A DNA stretch of 26,454 bases, taken from the NCBI GenBank assembly GCA_024690695.1, contig JAILOS010000112.1, positions 1-26,454 on the forward strand, given 5' to 3'. The stretch comes from Oscillospiraceae bacterium. GTDB taxonomy: Bacteria > Bacillota_A > Clostridia > Oscillospirales > Oscillospiraceae. Made by a program: the position numbers and the translations under genes. Under the pieces are notes generated by a model that was given only the letters and a program-made list of their open reading frames with translations, was not told where the DNA came from and searched no databases. Position 1 is the first letter of the stretch; every line of letters begins with the position of its first letter. This document shows, piece after piece, positions 16,000 to 22,859 of the stretch.

Positions 16000-16416
16000 A
16001 TGAAACTGAAAGTCGTGCTGGACGAAGGGGCGGTCATGCCGCTGCGCGCCCATCCGGGAGACGCGGGGCTGGATCTGTTCGCCCGCGCGGAGCAGACGGT
16101 TCCCGCGCGCGGCAGCGCCGTGTTCGACACCGGTGTCCATCTGGAGATCCCGGAGGGCTACGTCGGCTTTATCAAGAGCAAGAGCGGGCTGAACGTGCGC
16201 CGGGGCCTCGTGGCCGAGGGCGTGATCGACGCCGGCTATACCGGGCCGATCGTCGTCAAGGTCTACAACCACAGCGACGGCGACTGGACGGTGCGCGCCG
16301 GCGACAAGCTGACGCAGCTCGTCGTTCTGCCGATCGCGCTGCCCGAACTGGAGCTCGCCGACAGTCTGGATGAGACGGAGCGCGGGGCCGGCGGCTTCGG
16401 CAGTACGGGGCGCTGA
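16000..16416 (+). CDS. dut: dUTP diphosphatase (trimeric dUTPase)
   Basis: 138-aa enzyme that hydrolyses dUTP to dUMP and pyrophosphate, keeping uracil out of DNA. All five motifs are present: DAGLDLFA (I), KSKSGLN (II), GVIDAGYTG with the catalytic Asp and Tyr (III), GDKLTQLVV (IV) and the C-terminal arm RGAGGFGSTGR (V). GGGAGGACAGGAAA precedes the ATG. It lies 16 bases after the SGNH-VWA gene and 3 bases before the thioesterase gene, so probably shares a transcript with both. Confidence 0.96.
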   Translation: MKLKVVLDEGAVMPLRAHPGDAGLDLFARAEQTVPARGSAVFDTGVHLEIPEGYVGFIKSKSGLNVRRGLVAEGVIDAGYTGPIVVKVYNHSDGDWTVRAGDKLTQLVVLPIALPELELADSLDETERGAGGFGSTGR

Positions 16417-16419
16417 GCG

Positions 16420-17112
16420 ATGGAGAGACTGACGAAAACGCTGCGGCCGGAGAGCGCCTGGCGCTGCTCCGAGCTGCTGCGGGCGCTGCAGGACGTCGCC
16501 GGCGAGGACGCGGCGAGGCGCGGCGGCGGCCAGGCGAGGCTTCTCAGCCTCGGCTGCACCTGGGTGCTCGTGAAAAACCGCCTGCGGCTGCGCCGCATGC
16601 CCGGGGCGGGGGAGGAGATCCGTCTCACGACCTGGCCGACGAGCGCGCGCTTTGCGCTCTATCCCCGCCGCTTCACGGTGGAGACCGCCGCCGGCGAGAC
16701 GCTGGTTACGGCGGACAGCCTCTGGGCCATGATGGACGTGGAGAGCCGCCGCCTGCTGCCCGGGGAAGAGCGCGGCCTCGCGCTGGAGGGCGTGGAGGAG
16801 GAGCGCTTCCGCCCGCTGCGGCGCATCGCGGTGCCGGAGGGCGGAAGCGTCTTCACGCTGACGCCCGCGCCGGAGCAGATCGACGAAAACGGCCACATGA
16901 ACAACGCCGCCTATTTCGACGCGGTCGAGCCCGCGCTGCCGGAGGAGCTGCGCGGAAGGCCTCTCTGCGCGGCGGCGGTGGACTACGAGCACGAGATCCT
17001 GCCCGGCGAGCGGGTGGAGCTGCGCTGCGTCAGACAGGGAAACGTCTGCCTGCTGGAGGGCTCCGCGGAAGGCCGCGCGTGCTTCCGCATGGAGCTGGAA
17101 TACGGGGAATAA
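16420..17112 (+). CDS. Acyl-ACP thioesterase family protein
   Basis: 230 aa, double hot-dog thioesterase that would release fatty acids from acyl carrier protein. The N-terminal half carries LLSLGCTWVLVKNRLRL and the family marker DSLWAMMDVESRRLL. The C-terminal half begins near 140 with QIDENGHMNNAAYFDAVE, the second hot-dog with the His-x-Asn motif. It is slightly shorter than typical bacterial members (about 240-250 aa). The start ATG is 3 bases after the dut stop; no good ribosome binding site is seen, so translation is likely coupled. The specific chain length cannot be inferred. Confidence 0.85.
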   Translation: MERLTKTLRPESAWRCSELLRALQDVAGEDAARRGGGQARLLSLGCTWVLVKNRLRLRRMPGAGEEIRLTTWPTSARFALYPRRFTVETAAGETLVTADSLWAMMDVESRRLLPGEERGLALEGVEEERFRPLRRIAVPEGGSVFTLTPAPEQIDENGHMNNAAYFDAVEPALPEELRGRPLCAAAVDYEHEILPGERVELRCVRQGNVCLLEGSAEGRACFRMELEYGE

Positions 17113-17144
17113 AAAAAGAACCTCCGGCCTCGGAGGTTCTTTTT
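17113..17144. terminator. Bidirectional intrinsic terminator between convergent genes
   Basis: 14-bp stem (17113-17126 with 17131-17144), a GCCT loop, A-tract on the left and TTTTTGTTT on the right. It ends the thioesterase transcript and the minus-strand gene that stops at 17161. Confidence 0.9.
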
Positions 17145-17160
17145 GTTTGCCTTCGCGCGC

Positions 17161-17607
17161 TTACTTCAGAAAGTCCAGCTTGCAGACGATCGGCGCCTCG
17201 GTCGAACGGTTCTTGCAGACGCGGACGAAGCAGATGATGTCGACGACGGCCAGCACCAGCATGGCCAGACCGCCCGCGATCGGGACGATGATGGTCCACG
17301 CGAGAACGGCGGTGAGGAAGCCCACGACAGCCATCGTGATCGTCAGCTTCAGGGCCTGACGGATATGGAACTGGAGATAGGGCGAGTTCGGAGCCGCGAG
17401 CAGCGCCACGACCATCCCGAGCACGCTCGTCAGATAGACCAGCATCGCGTAGAGCTTGTTGTCGGCGACGTCCTTCGGGTCAAATTCGGCGGTGTGATCG
17501 TAAGGATCGCCGGCGGGAGCCGCGACGGACGTAAAGGCGAAGCCGCAGGAGGAGCAGAAGGTGGCCGCGTCTTCCAGCGCCGCGCCGCATTTCGGACAGA
17601 ATTTCAC
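17161..17607 (-). CDS. Zinc-ribbon multi-TM protein, DUF4870-like
   Basis: 148 aa. The N-terminal zinc ribbon KFCPKCGAALEDAATFCSSCG is followed by an acidic linker and three hydrophobic segments (about residues 50-125). The order KLYAMLVYLTSVLGMVVALL, then QFHIRQALKLTI, then a final pair of segments, resembles DUF4870/Tic20-like small membrane proteins. A GTG at 17607 is preferred: GGAGGG stands 7 bases upstream and the product then begins at the ribbon. Longer in-frame starts would add residues with no homology and would lie close to or within the promoter. A full consensus promoter precedes it. Role unknown. Confidence 0.85.
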   Translation of the reverse strand: MKFCPKCGAALEDAATFCSSCGFAFTSVAAPAGDPYDHTAEFDPKDVADNKLYAMLVYLTSVLGMVVALLAAPNSPYLQFHIRQALKLTITMAVVGFLTAVLAWTIIVPIAGGLAMLVLAVVDIICFVRVCKNRSTEAPIVCKLDFLK

Positions 17608-17660
17608 AGTTGATCCCTCCATTTTTTTTCGTGTTTTATGGGCAGAAACCCTTGTCGAGC

Positions 17661-17689
17661 ATTGTAGCACTTTGCGAAAAAGCTGTCAA
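17661..17689 (-). promoter_or_regulatory. Consensus sigma-A promoter for the zinc-ribbon TM gene
   Basis: On the minus strand there is TTGACA (17689-17684), a 17-bp spacer and TACAAT (17666-17661). It begins 12 bases after the stop of the upstream thioredoxin-like gene. Confidence 0.85.
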
Positions 17690-17700
17690 ATAAAAGAGTC

Positions 17701-17982
17701 TTAAGACGAAACGGCGAGCTCCAGCGCCTGGCGCAGCTCTCTCTTGATGTCCTCGGCGCTCATGCCGATGTGCGCCTCGAAGAGCTTCTCTCCGTCGGCG
17801 AAAACGCTCGGCACGGCGTAGTAGTCATAGCGGTCGGCCAGCTCCGGCTCGAGCGACTCCTCGATCCATTTCTGCGCAACGGCGCGAAAACGGGGCTCTT
17901 CCTCCAGCAGCTCCGCCATGGCCTTTTTGGCCTTGCGGCAGTAGCCGCAGTCCTCCAGATAAAAAATCAGCAGCGAACGCAC
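17701..17982 (-). CDS. Thioredoxin-fold protein with CGYC motif (glutaredoxin-like)
   Basis: 93 aa. The first strand LLIFYLEDCGYC carries the redox pair Cys12 and Cys15, and the cis-Pro loop is YAVPSVF (Pro58). A C-terminal helix completes the small thioredoxin fold. The GTG at 17982 is chosen because AAAGGAGG lies 8 bases upstream; the much longer in-frame extension has no homology or ribosome binding site. It probably acts as a thiol-disulfide oxidoreductase in the cytoplasm. The substrate is unknown. Confidence 0.88.
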   Translation of the reverse strand: MRSLLIFYLEDCGYCRKAKKAMAELLEEEPRFRAVAQKWIEESLEPELADRYDYYAVPSVFADGEKLFEAHIGMSAEDIKRELRQALELAVSS

Positions 17983-18015
17983 GGCCGCGGCCTCCTTTCT
18001 GTAACGCTTGCTTTC

Positions 18016-18044
18016 ATTGTAGACGATCAAACGGAAAAAGACAA
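18016..18044 (-). promoter_or_regulatory. Promoter of the thioredoxin-like gene
   Basis: On the minus strand there is TTGTCT (18044-18039), a 17-bp spacer and TACAAT (18021-18016). Gene start is at 17982. Confidence 0.6.
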
Positions 18045-18055
18045 GAAAAATCTCT

Positions 18056-18083
18056 TTTACCGCCGGCGTTCTTGTGATATAAT
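18056..18083 (+). promoter_or_regulatory. Promoter of the PI-PLC-like gene
   Basis: Consensus TATAAT at 18078-18083 with a weak -35 TTTACC at 18056-18061 (16-bp spacer). Gene start is at 18140. Confidence 0.6.
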
Positions 18084-18139
18084 AAAAAATACAGACCGCA
18101 GGGGTTCGTTTACGAAAAAGACACGGAGGAGTGTCCGGA

Positions 18140-19138
18140 ATGAAGGATGAAAAGAAAAAAGGCGGCGTCGGCCGCACGATCGCGCGCGTGTTCGGCGCGC
18201 TGCTGGCGCTGCTTCTGCTGGCCGCCGCGTTTTTGACGCTGGTTCCGCTGGCGCAGAACGGAGACCGCAGCCCGGTGGAGGGCTCGGCGGACTGGATGGG
18301 CCGTCTGGACGATTCGCTGACGCTCGACCGCATCACGATCCCCGGCAGTCACGACAGCGCTACACAGTACGTGCAGCTCGCCTGGTTTTCCAAGTGTCAG
18401 GGCATGGGCGTCGGCGAGCAGCTCGAGGCCGGCTGCCGCTATCTGGATATCCGCCTCGCTGCCGAGGGCGACCGGCTCAAGCTGATGCACGGCTTCGTCA
18501 GCTGCCGTGAGAGCGCCTTCGGGCCGACGCTGTATCTCGACGCGCTGCTCGGCGAGTGCTACGCCTTCCTCGACGCGCACCCGACAGAGACGGTGCTCTT
18601 CGCCGTCAAGCAGGAGCACGGCGACGAGAGCGCGGCGCAGTTTGAAACGCTGCTGGACGCCTATATCCAGGCTTCTCCCGAGCATTGGCTGCTCGCCTCC
18701 TCGATTCCCGCGCTGGGAGAGAGCCGCGGCAGGCTCGTGCTGCTGCGCCGCTATGAGGACGAGGCCGGTCTCGGCGAGCGCGCCGGGATCCCGCTGCTCT
18801 GGGGCAAGCAGAACGGCTACGGGGACCCGAGCCTGAACCTCTCCGCCGCGGATAACGGCGGCTACGTCCTCTGGGCGCAGGATCGCTACGAATACGACGC
18901 GGAGGAGAAGTGGAGCGCCTTTACGGCGGGGCTCGCCGCGGACGGCCCGGCGGAGGGCGACGTCCGCCTCAGCTTCCTGAGCACGAAGGGCCACGCGACC
19001 TTCGGACACCCGATCGCCTTCGCCCGCCCGCTGAACGCGAAGCTCGCCGCGCTGCCCGCCGGGGAGCTGGACGGCTGGATCGTGCTGGATTATTTCTCCG
19101 CGGGGCTTGCCGCGCACGTTTACGAAAGCAATTTCTGA
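18140..19138 (+). CDS. Membrane-anchored phosphatidylinositol-specific phospholipase C (X domain) family protein
   Basis: 332 aa with a basic N-terminus and one uncleaved-looking membrane segment (about 15-38), the rest extracytoplasmic. The PI-PLC X barrel shows the first catalytic His71 in TIPGSHDSAT, then YLDIRL (Asp103, Arg105) and the second catalytic His117 in LMHGF. The 46-residue spacing is close to that of Bacillus PI-PLC. ATG at 18140 fits GGAGGA at 18125-18130; a GTG at 18131 is too close to it. The domain predicts metal-independent cleavage of phosphatidylinositol or a GPI-like lipid to a cyclic phosphate. Its anchored form and lack of neighbours in lipid metabolism leave the true substrate open. 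Confidence 0.9.
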   Translation: MKDEKKKGGVGRTIARVFGALLALLLLAAAFLTLVPLAQNGDRSPVEGSADWMGRLDDSLTLDRITIPGSHDSATQYVQLAWFSKCQGMGVGEQLEAGCRYLDIRLAAEGDRLKLMHGFVSCRESAFGPTLYLDALLGECYAFLDAHPTETVLFAVKQEHGDESAAQFETLLDAYIQASPEHWLLASSIPALGESRGRLVLLRRYEDEAGLGERAGIPLLWGKQNGYGDPSLNLSAADNGGYVLWAQDRYEYDAEEKWSAFTAGLAADGPAEGDVRLSFLSTKGHATFGHPIAFARPLNAKLAALPAGELDGWIVLDYFSAGLAAHVYESNF

Positions 19139-19147
19139 CCGAAAACG

Positions 19148-19199
19148 GCCGAAGGCCGCCGAAGCTCTGCACAGCGGCAGGGCTTCGGCGGCCTTCGGC
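19148..19199 (+). terminator. Long hairpin after the PI-PLC gene
   Basis: 18-bp perfect stem (19148-19165 with 19182-19199) and a 16-nt loop, 9 bases after the stop codon. The following T-tract is weak (ATGTTTG). Confidence 0.75.
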
Positions 19200-19237
19200 A
19201 TGTTTGCCGCAAAACGGAAAAACGGGCAAAAAAAGAG

Positions 19238-19251
19238 CGGCCCTCCGGCCG
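19238..19251 (-). terminator. Backup terminator downstream of the minus-strand ncRNA
   Basis: CGGCC-ggag-GGCCG hairpin read on the minus strand, followed by CTC and seven T (complement of A at 19228-19234). It lies just past the main ncRNA terminator. Confidence 0.5.
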
Positions 19252-19260
19252 AAACGGGAC

Positions 19261-19535
19261 AAAAAAAGAAGCAACCCCCGACTGCACGCCCGTTTTCTCC
19301 GCACAGCCAGGGGTTACTTCTCCTTGTTCTTGGTATCTAGCATCCTGGTTACCTCTCTTTCTTCAGAATACACCGCATTTCTGTTCTGCTCGGACCTGCG
19401 TCGGCACTACAGTGTGGATCCTCTTGATCCTTCCCTTAAGTGGGATAAGCTTTTAGCCGTTCTGCCTCCCCGGGCGGAAGTTCTTCGCGGCGCCCGCTCC
19501 CCATGCTTGGAGGGGCTTTCTCTTTCGTTCTCTGT
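19261..19535 (-). ncRNA. Candidate structured small RNA, class not assigned
   Basis: About 275 nt with no plausible reading frame or ribosome binding site and a base composition less GC-rich than the flanking genes. It has its own -10 TATAGT (minus strand, 19547-19542) and ends in a long hairpin whose arms are 19268-19287 and 19302-19320, followed by seven T (19267-19261). Internal hairpins include GGATC-aagag-GATCC and CACT-gt-AGTG, and the purine-rich unpaired segments (GAAGAAAGAGAGG, CCAAGAACAAGG) look like those of structured RNAs. Size and setting would allow 6S-type or raiA-type RNA. I could not match either with confidence, and it is not tmRNA, RNase P or SRP RNA by their core motifs. 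Confidence 0.6.
19268..19320 (-). terminator. Intrinsic terminator of the ncRNA
   Basis: Read on the minus strand, GAAGTAACCCCTGGCTGTGC pairs with GCAGTCGGGGGTTGCTTC through Watson-Crick and several G-T positions, then seven T follow. The G-T positions fall mainly on one arm, as in a conserved RNA helix. Confidence 0.8.
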
Positions 19536-19645
19536 GTCTATACTATACATGAAGAATGAAGAAAAATCCATTGGGAAAATCTACAAAAAATTCCGGGCCG
19601 GACTTGGACGATGCGCCGAAATGCGGAAAAAATCGGCCGCAGGCA

Positions 19646-19675
19646 TTGACAAACGCGGCCGTTTCATTATATAAT
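19646..19675 (+). promoter_or_regulatory. Orphan consensus promoter inside an inverted repeat
   Basis: TTGACA (19646-19651), an 18-bp spacer and TATAAT (19670-19675). CGGCCGC (19634-19640) and GCGGCCG (19655-19661) form an inverted repeat around the -35. No gene follows on this strand; a short G-C hairpin with six T ends near 19710 (GGGGCC, loop, GGCCTC), leaving a transcript of about 30 nt. Confidence 0.5.
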
Positions 19676-19725
19676 GAATCCGTTGGGGCCAAAAAGCGGC
19701 CTCGTTTTTTATGCGTGAAAACGAA

Positions 19726-19749
19726 AACGGGAGGGGTGACCCTCCCGTT
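19726..19749 (-). terminator. Terminator of the rubredoxin gene
   Basis: 10-bp stem (19726-19735 with 19740-19749), a 4-nt loop and a T-rich tail on the minus strand (TTCGTTTTC), 11 bases past the stop codon. Confidence 0.85.
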
Positions 19750-19759
19750 CTTTCGCAGA

Positions 19760-19894
19760 TTACTCCTCGGGGCTGAAGCTGTCCTTGCCGGCGCCGCAGA
19801 GCTCGCAGGCGAAGTCTTCCGGGAGATCCTCCCACTTCACGCCGGTCTCTTCCTCGTCGTAGACCCAGCCGCAGATATCACAGACGTAACGCAT
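19760..19894 (-). CDS. Short rubredoxin (44 aa)
   Basis: Small iron protein for electron transfer, beginning MRYVCDICGWVYDEEETG. The four iron ligands are Cys5 and Cys8 (CDICG) and Cys30 and Cys33 (CELCG), and WEDLPEDF precedes the second pair as in rubredoxins. A normal rubredoxin is 52-54 aa; here the loop between the first knuckle and the WEDLP segment is about 8 residues shorter. ATG at 19894 follows GGAGGA with 7 bases between. It has its own consensus-like promoter and terminator, so it is a single-gene unit. It most likely passes electrons to peroxide or superoxide reductases such as the rubrerythrin encoded 1 kb away; that pairing is inference. Confidence 0.92.
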   Translation of the reverse strand: MRYVCDICGWVYDEEETGVKWEDLPEDFACELCGAGKDSFSPEE

Positions 19895-19947
19895 GGTTCA
19901 TTCCTCCGTGTTCTTCTATGATTCGGGCGGTGCGCCCGTCTGCTTTG

Positions 19948-19976
19948 ACTATACTTGATTTGTCCGGGGAATGCAA
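19948..19976 (-). promoter_or_regulatory. Promoter of the rubredoxin gene with 5' leader hairpin
   Basis: On the minus strand there is TTGCAT (19976-19971), a 17-bp spacer and TATAGT (19953-19948). The transcript would start near 19941, directly followed by the hairpin CGGGCG-cac-CGCCCG (19938-19924), a likely 5'-end stabiliser. Confidence 0.75.
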
Positions 19977-19986
19977 GCCTTTCTTT

Positions 19987-20520
19987 TCAGTTGATGCCGA
20001 GCTCCTTCATCCGCGCCGTCACGAAATCACGGGCGCGGCTGGGCGGCAGATGCGCCTCGACGTCGCGCGGGTCGGCGTAGTCGCCGTGATCCAGGCAGCC
20101 CAGCAGGCATTCCACCGTGAAGACGTCGAAGATGTGCGGGTCGGCAAAGGCCTCCTCGATCTTCGTGTTCATGCGCTCGTTGAGCGCGTCGACGACGCAG
20201 CGGTAGACGAAATGCTCGCGCCCGAGCAGTTCCCCGATCCGGTCGATGCAGCTGAGCGCCTCCTGCATGTGCGACACGCGGACGGTCCGGCGGAAGCCGC
20301 CGCTTCCGGCGCCGCCGAGCAGGATCGCGTCCGTCGAGCAGCGCAGCGCGGCCGCGAGATCCGGCAGCAGCGAGACCTCCGGCAGCGATTCGCCGCGCTC
20401 CCAGTTCGAGACGGACTGCGCGCTGACGTGCAGCAGCTCGCCCAGCGCCGCCTGCGTGAGGCAGGCCTCCCGCCGCCTCGCCTGAATATACTGACCGATT
20501 TGTTTGAGATCCAGATTCAT
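19987..20520 (-). CDS. XRE-family transcriptional regulator
   Basis: 177 aa. The N-terminal helix-turn-helix (about residues 5-65) reads IGQYIQARRREACLTQAALG, then VSAQSVSNWERGESLPEVS, the classic XRE (Cro/CI) pattern. The remaining 110 residues are helical, with no sensor domain I recognise (HFVYRCVVDALNERMNTKI). ATG at 20520 is set by AAAGGAGGG; upstream in-frame codons would lie within the promoter. Two CAAG/CTTG inverted repeats sit at and upstream of its own -35, so it is likely self-regulated. The rubredoxin promoter starts about 10 bases after its stop. Confidence 0.9.
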   Translation of the reverse strand: MNLDLKQIGQYIQARRREACLTQAALGELLHVSAQSVSNWERGESLPEVSLLPDLAAALRCSTDAILLGGAGSGGFRRTVRVSHMQEALSCIDRIGELLGREHFVYRCVVDALNERMNTKIEEAFADPHIFDVFTVECLLGCLDHGDYADPRDVEAHLPPSRARDFVTARMKELGIN

Positions 20521-20542
20521 ATCGATCCCTCCTTTCGCCTGT

Positions 20543-20571
20543 ATCATAACGCGGATAGGCCGCGCGCGCAA
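20543..20571 (-). promoter_or_regulatory. Promoter of the XRE regulator
   Basis: On the minus strand there is TTGCGC (20571-20566), a 17-bp spacer and TATGAT (20548-20543). The -35 overlaps the proximal inverted repeat. Confidence 0.65.
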
Positions 20572-20617
20572 GCGAGCGGCGCTTGAACATCGCCCGGCCG
20601 ACTCAAGCGGTACTTGA
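20569..20617. promoter_or_regulatory. Two candidate XRE operators (CAAG/CTTG inverted repeats)
   Basis: Site A, 20569-20585: CAAGCG-AGCGG-CGCTTG, overlapping the -35. Site B, 20603-20617: TCAAG-CGGTA-CTTGA. CTTGAA also recurs as a direct repeat 31 bp apart (20582 and 20613), about three helical turns. Confidence 0.5.
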
Positions 20618-20625
20618 ATACGAAA

Positions 20626-20649
20626 AGGAGCAAGGCTGCCCTTGCTCCT
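20626..20649 (-). terminator. Terminator of the rubrerythrin/small membrane protein operon
   Basis: 10-bp stem (20626-20635 with 20640-20649) and a 4-nt loop. T-rich on the minus side (TTTTCG), and CTTTTC on the plus side. Confidence 0.8.
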
Positions 20650-20675
20650 CTTTTCAAAGTTGGTTGACGCCCGGC

Positions 20676-20921
20676 TCACGCTTCGTCTTCCGGACCCTTG
20701 TCCGGGCGGTATCCCTCATAATCGCTCCGCAGGGACTTGACCTTGCGGAAGCCGAAAAAGATCGCGGCGCCGAGAGCCGTGACCAGCGCGGCGTCGGTCT
20801 TGGACAGCTCGGTGAAGAGCAGACAGTACAGCCCGACGGCTGCGACGATCACGCCGATGATGAGGCAGATATTCAAAAAGGCCTCCTGCAAAAAGCGCGG
20901 CATCATCGGTCCGAGGCTCAT
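20676..20921 (-). CDS. Small two-TM membrane protein of unknown function
   Basis: 81 aa with two hydrophobic segments (about 14-36 and 43-58) and a charged C-terminal tail (RSDYEGYRPDKGPEDEA). AGGGAGGACGAC precedes the ATG, and codon use matches its neighbours. It begins 37 bases after the rubrerythrin stop with no terminator between, so it is probably the second gene of that operon. No family recognised. Confidence 0.75.
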   Translation of the reverse strand: MSLGPMMPRFLQEAFLNICLIIGVIVAAVGLYCLLFTELSKTDAALVTALGAAIFFGFRKVKSLRSDYEGYRPDKGPEDEA

Positions 20922-20957
20922 GTCGTCCTCCCTTTCATCTGAAAGTCTTGATACGGC

Positions 20958-21524
20958 TTATTTGAAGTATCTCTCCAGCAGACCCTTGAACGCCTTGCCG
21001 TGGCGGGCCTCGTCGCGGGCCATCTCGTGCACGGTGTCGTGGATCGCGTCGAGGTTGTACTTTTTGGCCAGCTTGGCCAGCTCGAACTTGCCGGCGGTGG
21101 CGCCGTTCTCGGCGTCGACGCGCATGGCGAGGTTCTTCTTGGTGCTGTCGGTCAGCACTTCGCCCAGGAGCTCGGCAAACTTGGCGGCGTGCTCGGCTTC
21201 CTCCAGACCGGCCTTCTCCCAATAGGCGCCGATTTCGGGATAGCCCTCGCGATAGGCCACGCGGGCCATCGCCAGATACATGCCGACCTCGCTGCACTCG
21301 CCCTCAAAATTGGAGCGCAGGCCGGAAATGATGGTCTCCTTCACGTCCTCGGGCACGTCGGCGCCGAAGACCTTGCCGACGCCCAGCACATGCTCGGCGG
21401 CCCAGCTCAGCTCCTCGGCCTGCAGCGTGAAGCGCTCGCCGGGGACCTTGCAGACGGGGCATTTCTCGGGGGGCGTGTCGCCCTCATGGACATAGCCGCA
21501 TACGGGGCAAACCCATTTTTTCAT
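20958..21524 (-). CDS. Reverse-type rubrerythrin (N-terminal rubredoxin domain)
   Basis: 188-aa NADH-linked peroxidase component. Unlike classical rubrerythrin the rubredoxin domain comes first: Cys6, Cys9, Cys22 and Cys25 in WVCPVCG and KCPVCK. A four-helix ferritin-like diiron domain follows (about 40-188), with ligand-bearing segments [47 protein letters not shown] and [15 protein letters not shown]. This order is that of reverse rubrerythrins, which reduce hydrogen peroxide and oxygen in anaerobes. GGAGGA precedes the ATG. It has its own promoter and carries the small membrane protein downstream. The organism is thus probably anaerobic. Confidence 0.95.
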   Translation of the reverse strand: MKKWVCPVCGYVHEGDTPPEKCPVCKVPGERFTLQAEELSWAAEHVLGVGKVFGADVPEDVKETIISGLRSNFEGECSEVGMYLAMARVAYREGYPEIGAYWEKAGLEEAEHAAKFAELLGEVLTDSTKKNLAMRVDAENGATAGKFELAKLAKKYNLDAIHDTVHEMARDEARHGKAFKGLLERYFK

Positions 21525-21578
21525 CGGTGAATCCTCCTGATTTTTTATAGTGTTTTTTCGGAGCCTTTGCTTAATTTT

Positions 21579-21607
21579 ACTGTACCATGACAGGCGATCT
21601 TTGTAAA
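21579..21607 (-). promoter_or_regulatory. Promoter of the rubrerythrin gene
   Basis: On the minus strand there is TTTACA (21607-21602), a 17-bp spacer and TACAGT (21584-21579) with an extended -10 TGG. It starts 3 bases past the spoIIP stop codon. No PerR-type box is evident. Confidence 0.75.
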
Positions 21608-21609
21608 GA

Positions 21610-22644
21610 CTAATCTTCGGCCAGGGCCAGCAGCGCCCCGGCTGTGGCTTCGCCGAAGAGCCGCACCGCGGCCAGCGCCTCCTGCAGCGTGTTGCCGCTG
21701 CTGCCGACCTCGAGGATCAGCGAGCCGCGGGTGAGCTGCTGGTTGTAGCGCTGCGGCACCAGCGCCACCGGGCGAAGCAGCGTCGGATAGCGGCTGTCGA
21801 CCGCCTGCTGCAGATACAGCGCGAAGGCGAGGTTGTCGCGCCAGTGCGGATGCTCGAGCCCGCTCTCGTCGCTGCCGCACAGCAGCATGAGCTGGCTGGC
21901 CACGACGCCGCTCTCGTCGGCCATGATCTTGTACACGACCCCGTCCGAGCCCAGCGCGTCCCGGTGGACGTCGATCACCGCCGCCAGCTCCGGGTACTCG
22001 GCCAGATAGCCTTCGATGGCCGCGGCGGTGCGCCCGTAGGAGCCGGTGTAGCTCGGATAGTCGTACACGCCCCGGTCGTGGATCACCGAGAGCCCGGCGG
22101 CCTCATAGACCGCGGCCAGCTCGTCGCCGATGCGGATCACGTTGTAGCGCTCATCCTCGGTGCGGCAGCTGTCGCTGGCCTCGTAGCGGTCGATCCCGGC
22201 GGGCGTGTAGGCCTCGCTCGCGTGGGTGTGGATGATCAGGATCTGCGGCCCCTCGGCGGGCAGGCGCAGCGGCGGCCCCGCCTCGAGGATCGAGGCGACG
22301 TCCAGTTCGTAGGCGGTTTCGTTGCGCACGGAGAGCCCGCCCCGGATGCTCGTCGGGCGCACGATGCTGCCGTCCGGCAGCGGCGTCGGCTCGGGCGGCG
22401 GCTCTTCGGCCTCTTCCGGAGGCGCGGCTTCCGGCTCCGGCGTGGGCGCAGGCGTCGGCGATACGGACGGCGGCGCGGTCACGGAGCGCGCGGATTCCGA
22501 AGCGGGGAGAGCAAGCTCCCCGACCTCCACGTTTTTCATCCGCCCGCGCTCGGCAATCTCCGATCCGCGGCTCTGACCGACGCTCAGCCAGAGCAGCGCC
22601 GCGCTCAGCGCGGCCAGCAGCAGCCCGATCCGGATCCTTCTCAT
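21610..22644 (-). CDS. spoIIP: Stage II sporulation protein P
   Basis: 344-aa peptidoglycan amidase/endopeptidase that acts with SpoIID and SpoIIM to thin septal peptidoglycan during engulfment. A membrane segment (about 7-22) is followed by a Pro/Glu-rich spacer (about 58-90), then the SpoIIP domain: [10 protein letters not shown] (His139, His141, Glu144), the [16 protein letters not shown] segment, [16 protein letters not shown] and [10 protein letters not shown] (His227), and near the end [21 protein letters not shown] at 22644 is chosen for the GAAAGGGGG upstream; further in-frame codons upstream lack one. The usual neighbour gpr is not in this window. Presence of the gene implies a sporulation programme. 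Confidence 0.93.
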   Translation of the reverse strand: MRRIRIGLLLAALSAALLWLSVGQSRGSEIAERGRMKNVEVGELALPASESARSVTAPPSVSPTPAPTPEPEAAPPEEAEEPPPEPTPLPDGSIVRPTSIRGGLSVRNETAYELDVASILEAGPPLRLPAEGPQILIIHTHASEAYTPAGIDRYEASDSCRTEDERYNVIRIGDELAAVYEAAGLSVIHDRGVYDYPSYTGSYGRTAAAIEGYLAEYPELAAVIDVHRDALGSDGVVYKIMADESGVVASQLMLLCGSDESGLEHPHWRDNLAFALYLQQAVDSRYPTLLRPVALVPQRYNQQLTRGSLILEVGSSGNTLQEALAAVRLFGEATAGALLALAED

Positions 22645-22788
22645 AGCGGAGCCCCCTTTCCACCCTGCTATTATCTCAGAGCGGGCAAGCAAAACGGGCG
22701 GCATCCTGTCGGCGGCGGCAGCGCGGTAAAAGCTCGATTTTTGGAGAAAATGACGAAATGGGAACAAAAAGTTTGTGAAATCTGCCAG

Positions 22789-22818
22789 TTGCGGAAAATG
22801 ACAAACTTGCCTTATAAT
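22789..22818 (+). promoter_or_regulatory. Promoter of the SleB-like hydrolase gene
   Basis: TTGCGG (22789-22794), an 18-bp spacer and consensus TATAAT (22813-22818). AAGTTTGT (22769-22776) and ACAAACTT (22801-22808) form an inverted repeat around the -35, a possible operator. Confidence 0.6.
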
Positions 22819-22859
22819 AGTTACAAATAAGTTACAGTCTGTGACAAAAGGTGAGAAAG

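Noticed and set aside
14553..16130. 525-codon minus-strand open frame
   Set aside because: Shadow of the SGNH-VWA gene; no recognisable domain and no start signal.
19261..19535. tmRNA, RNase P RNA or SRP RNA
   Set aside because: The diagnostic cores (alanyl-tRNA-like ends with tag frame, GAGGAAAGTCC-type P RNA core, SRP helix 8 GGTCAGG/GGAAG motif) are not visible on either strand.
19556..19921. Possible 121-codon plus-strand gene
   Set aside because: It reads antisense to the rubredoxin gene and through its terminator; no ribosome binding site.
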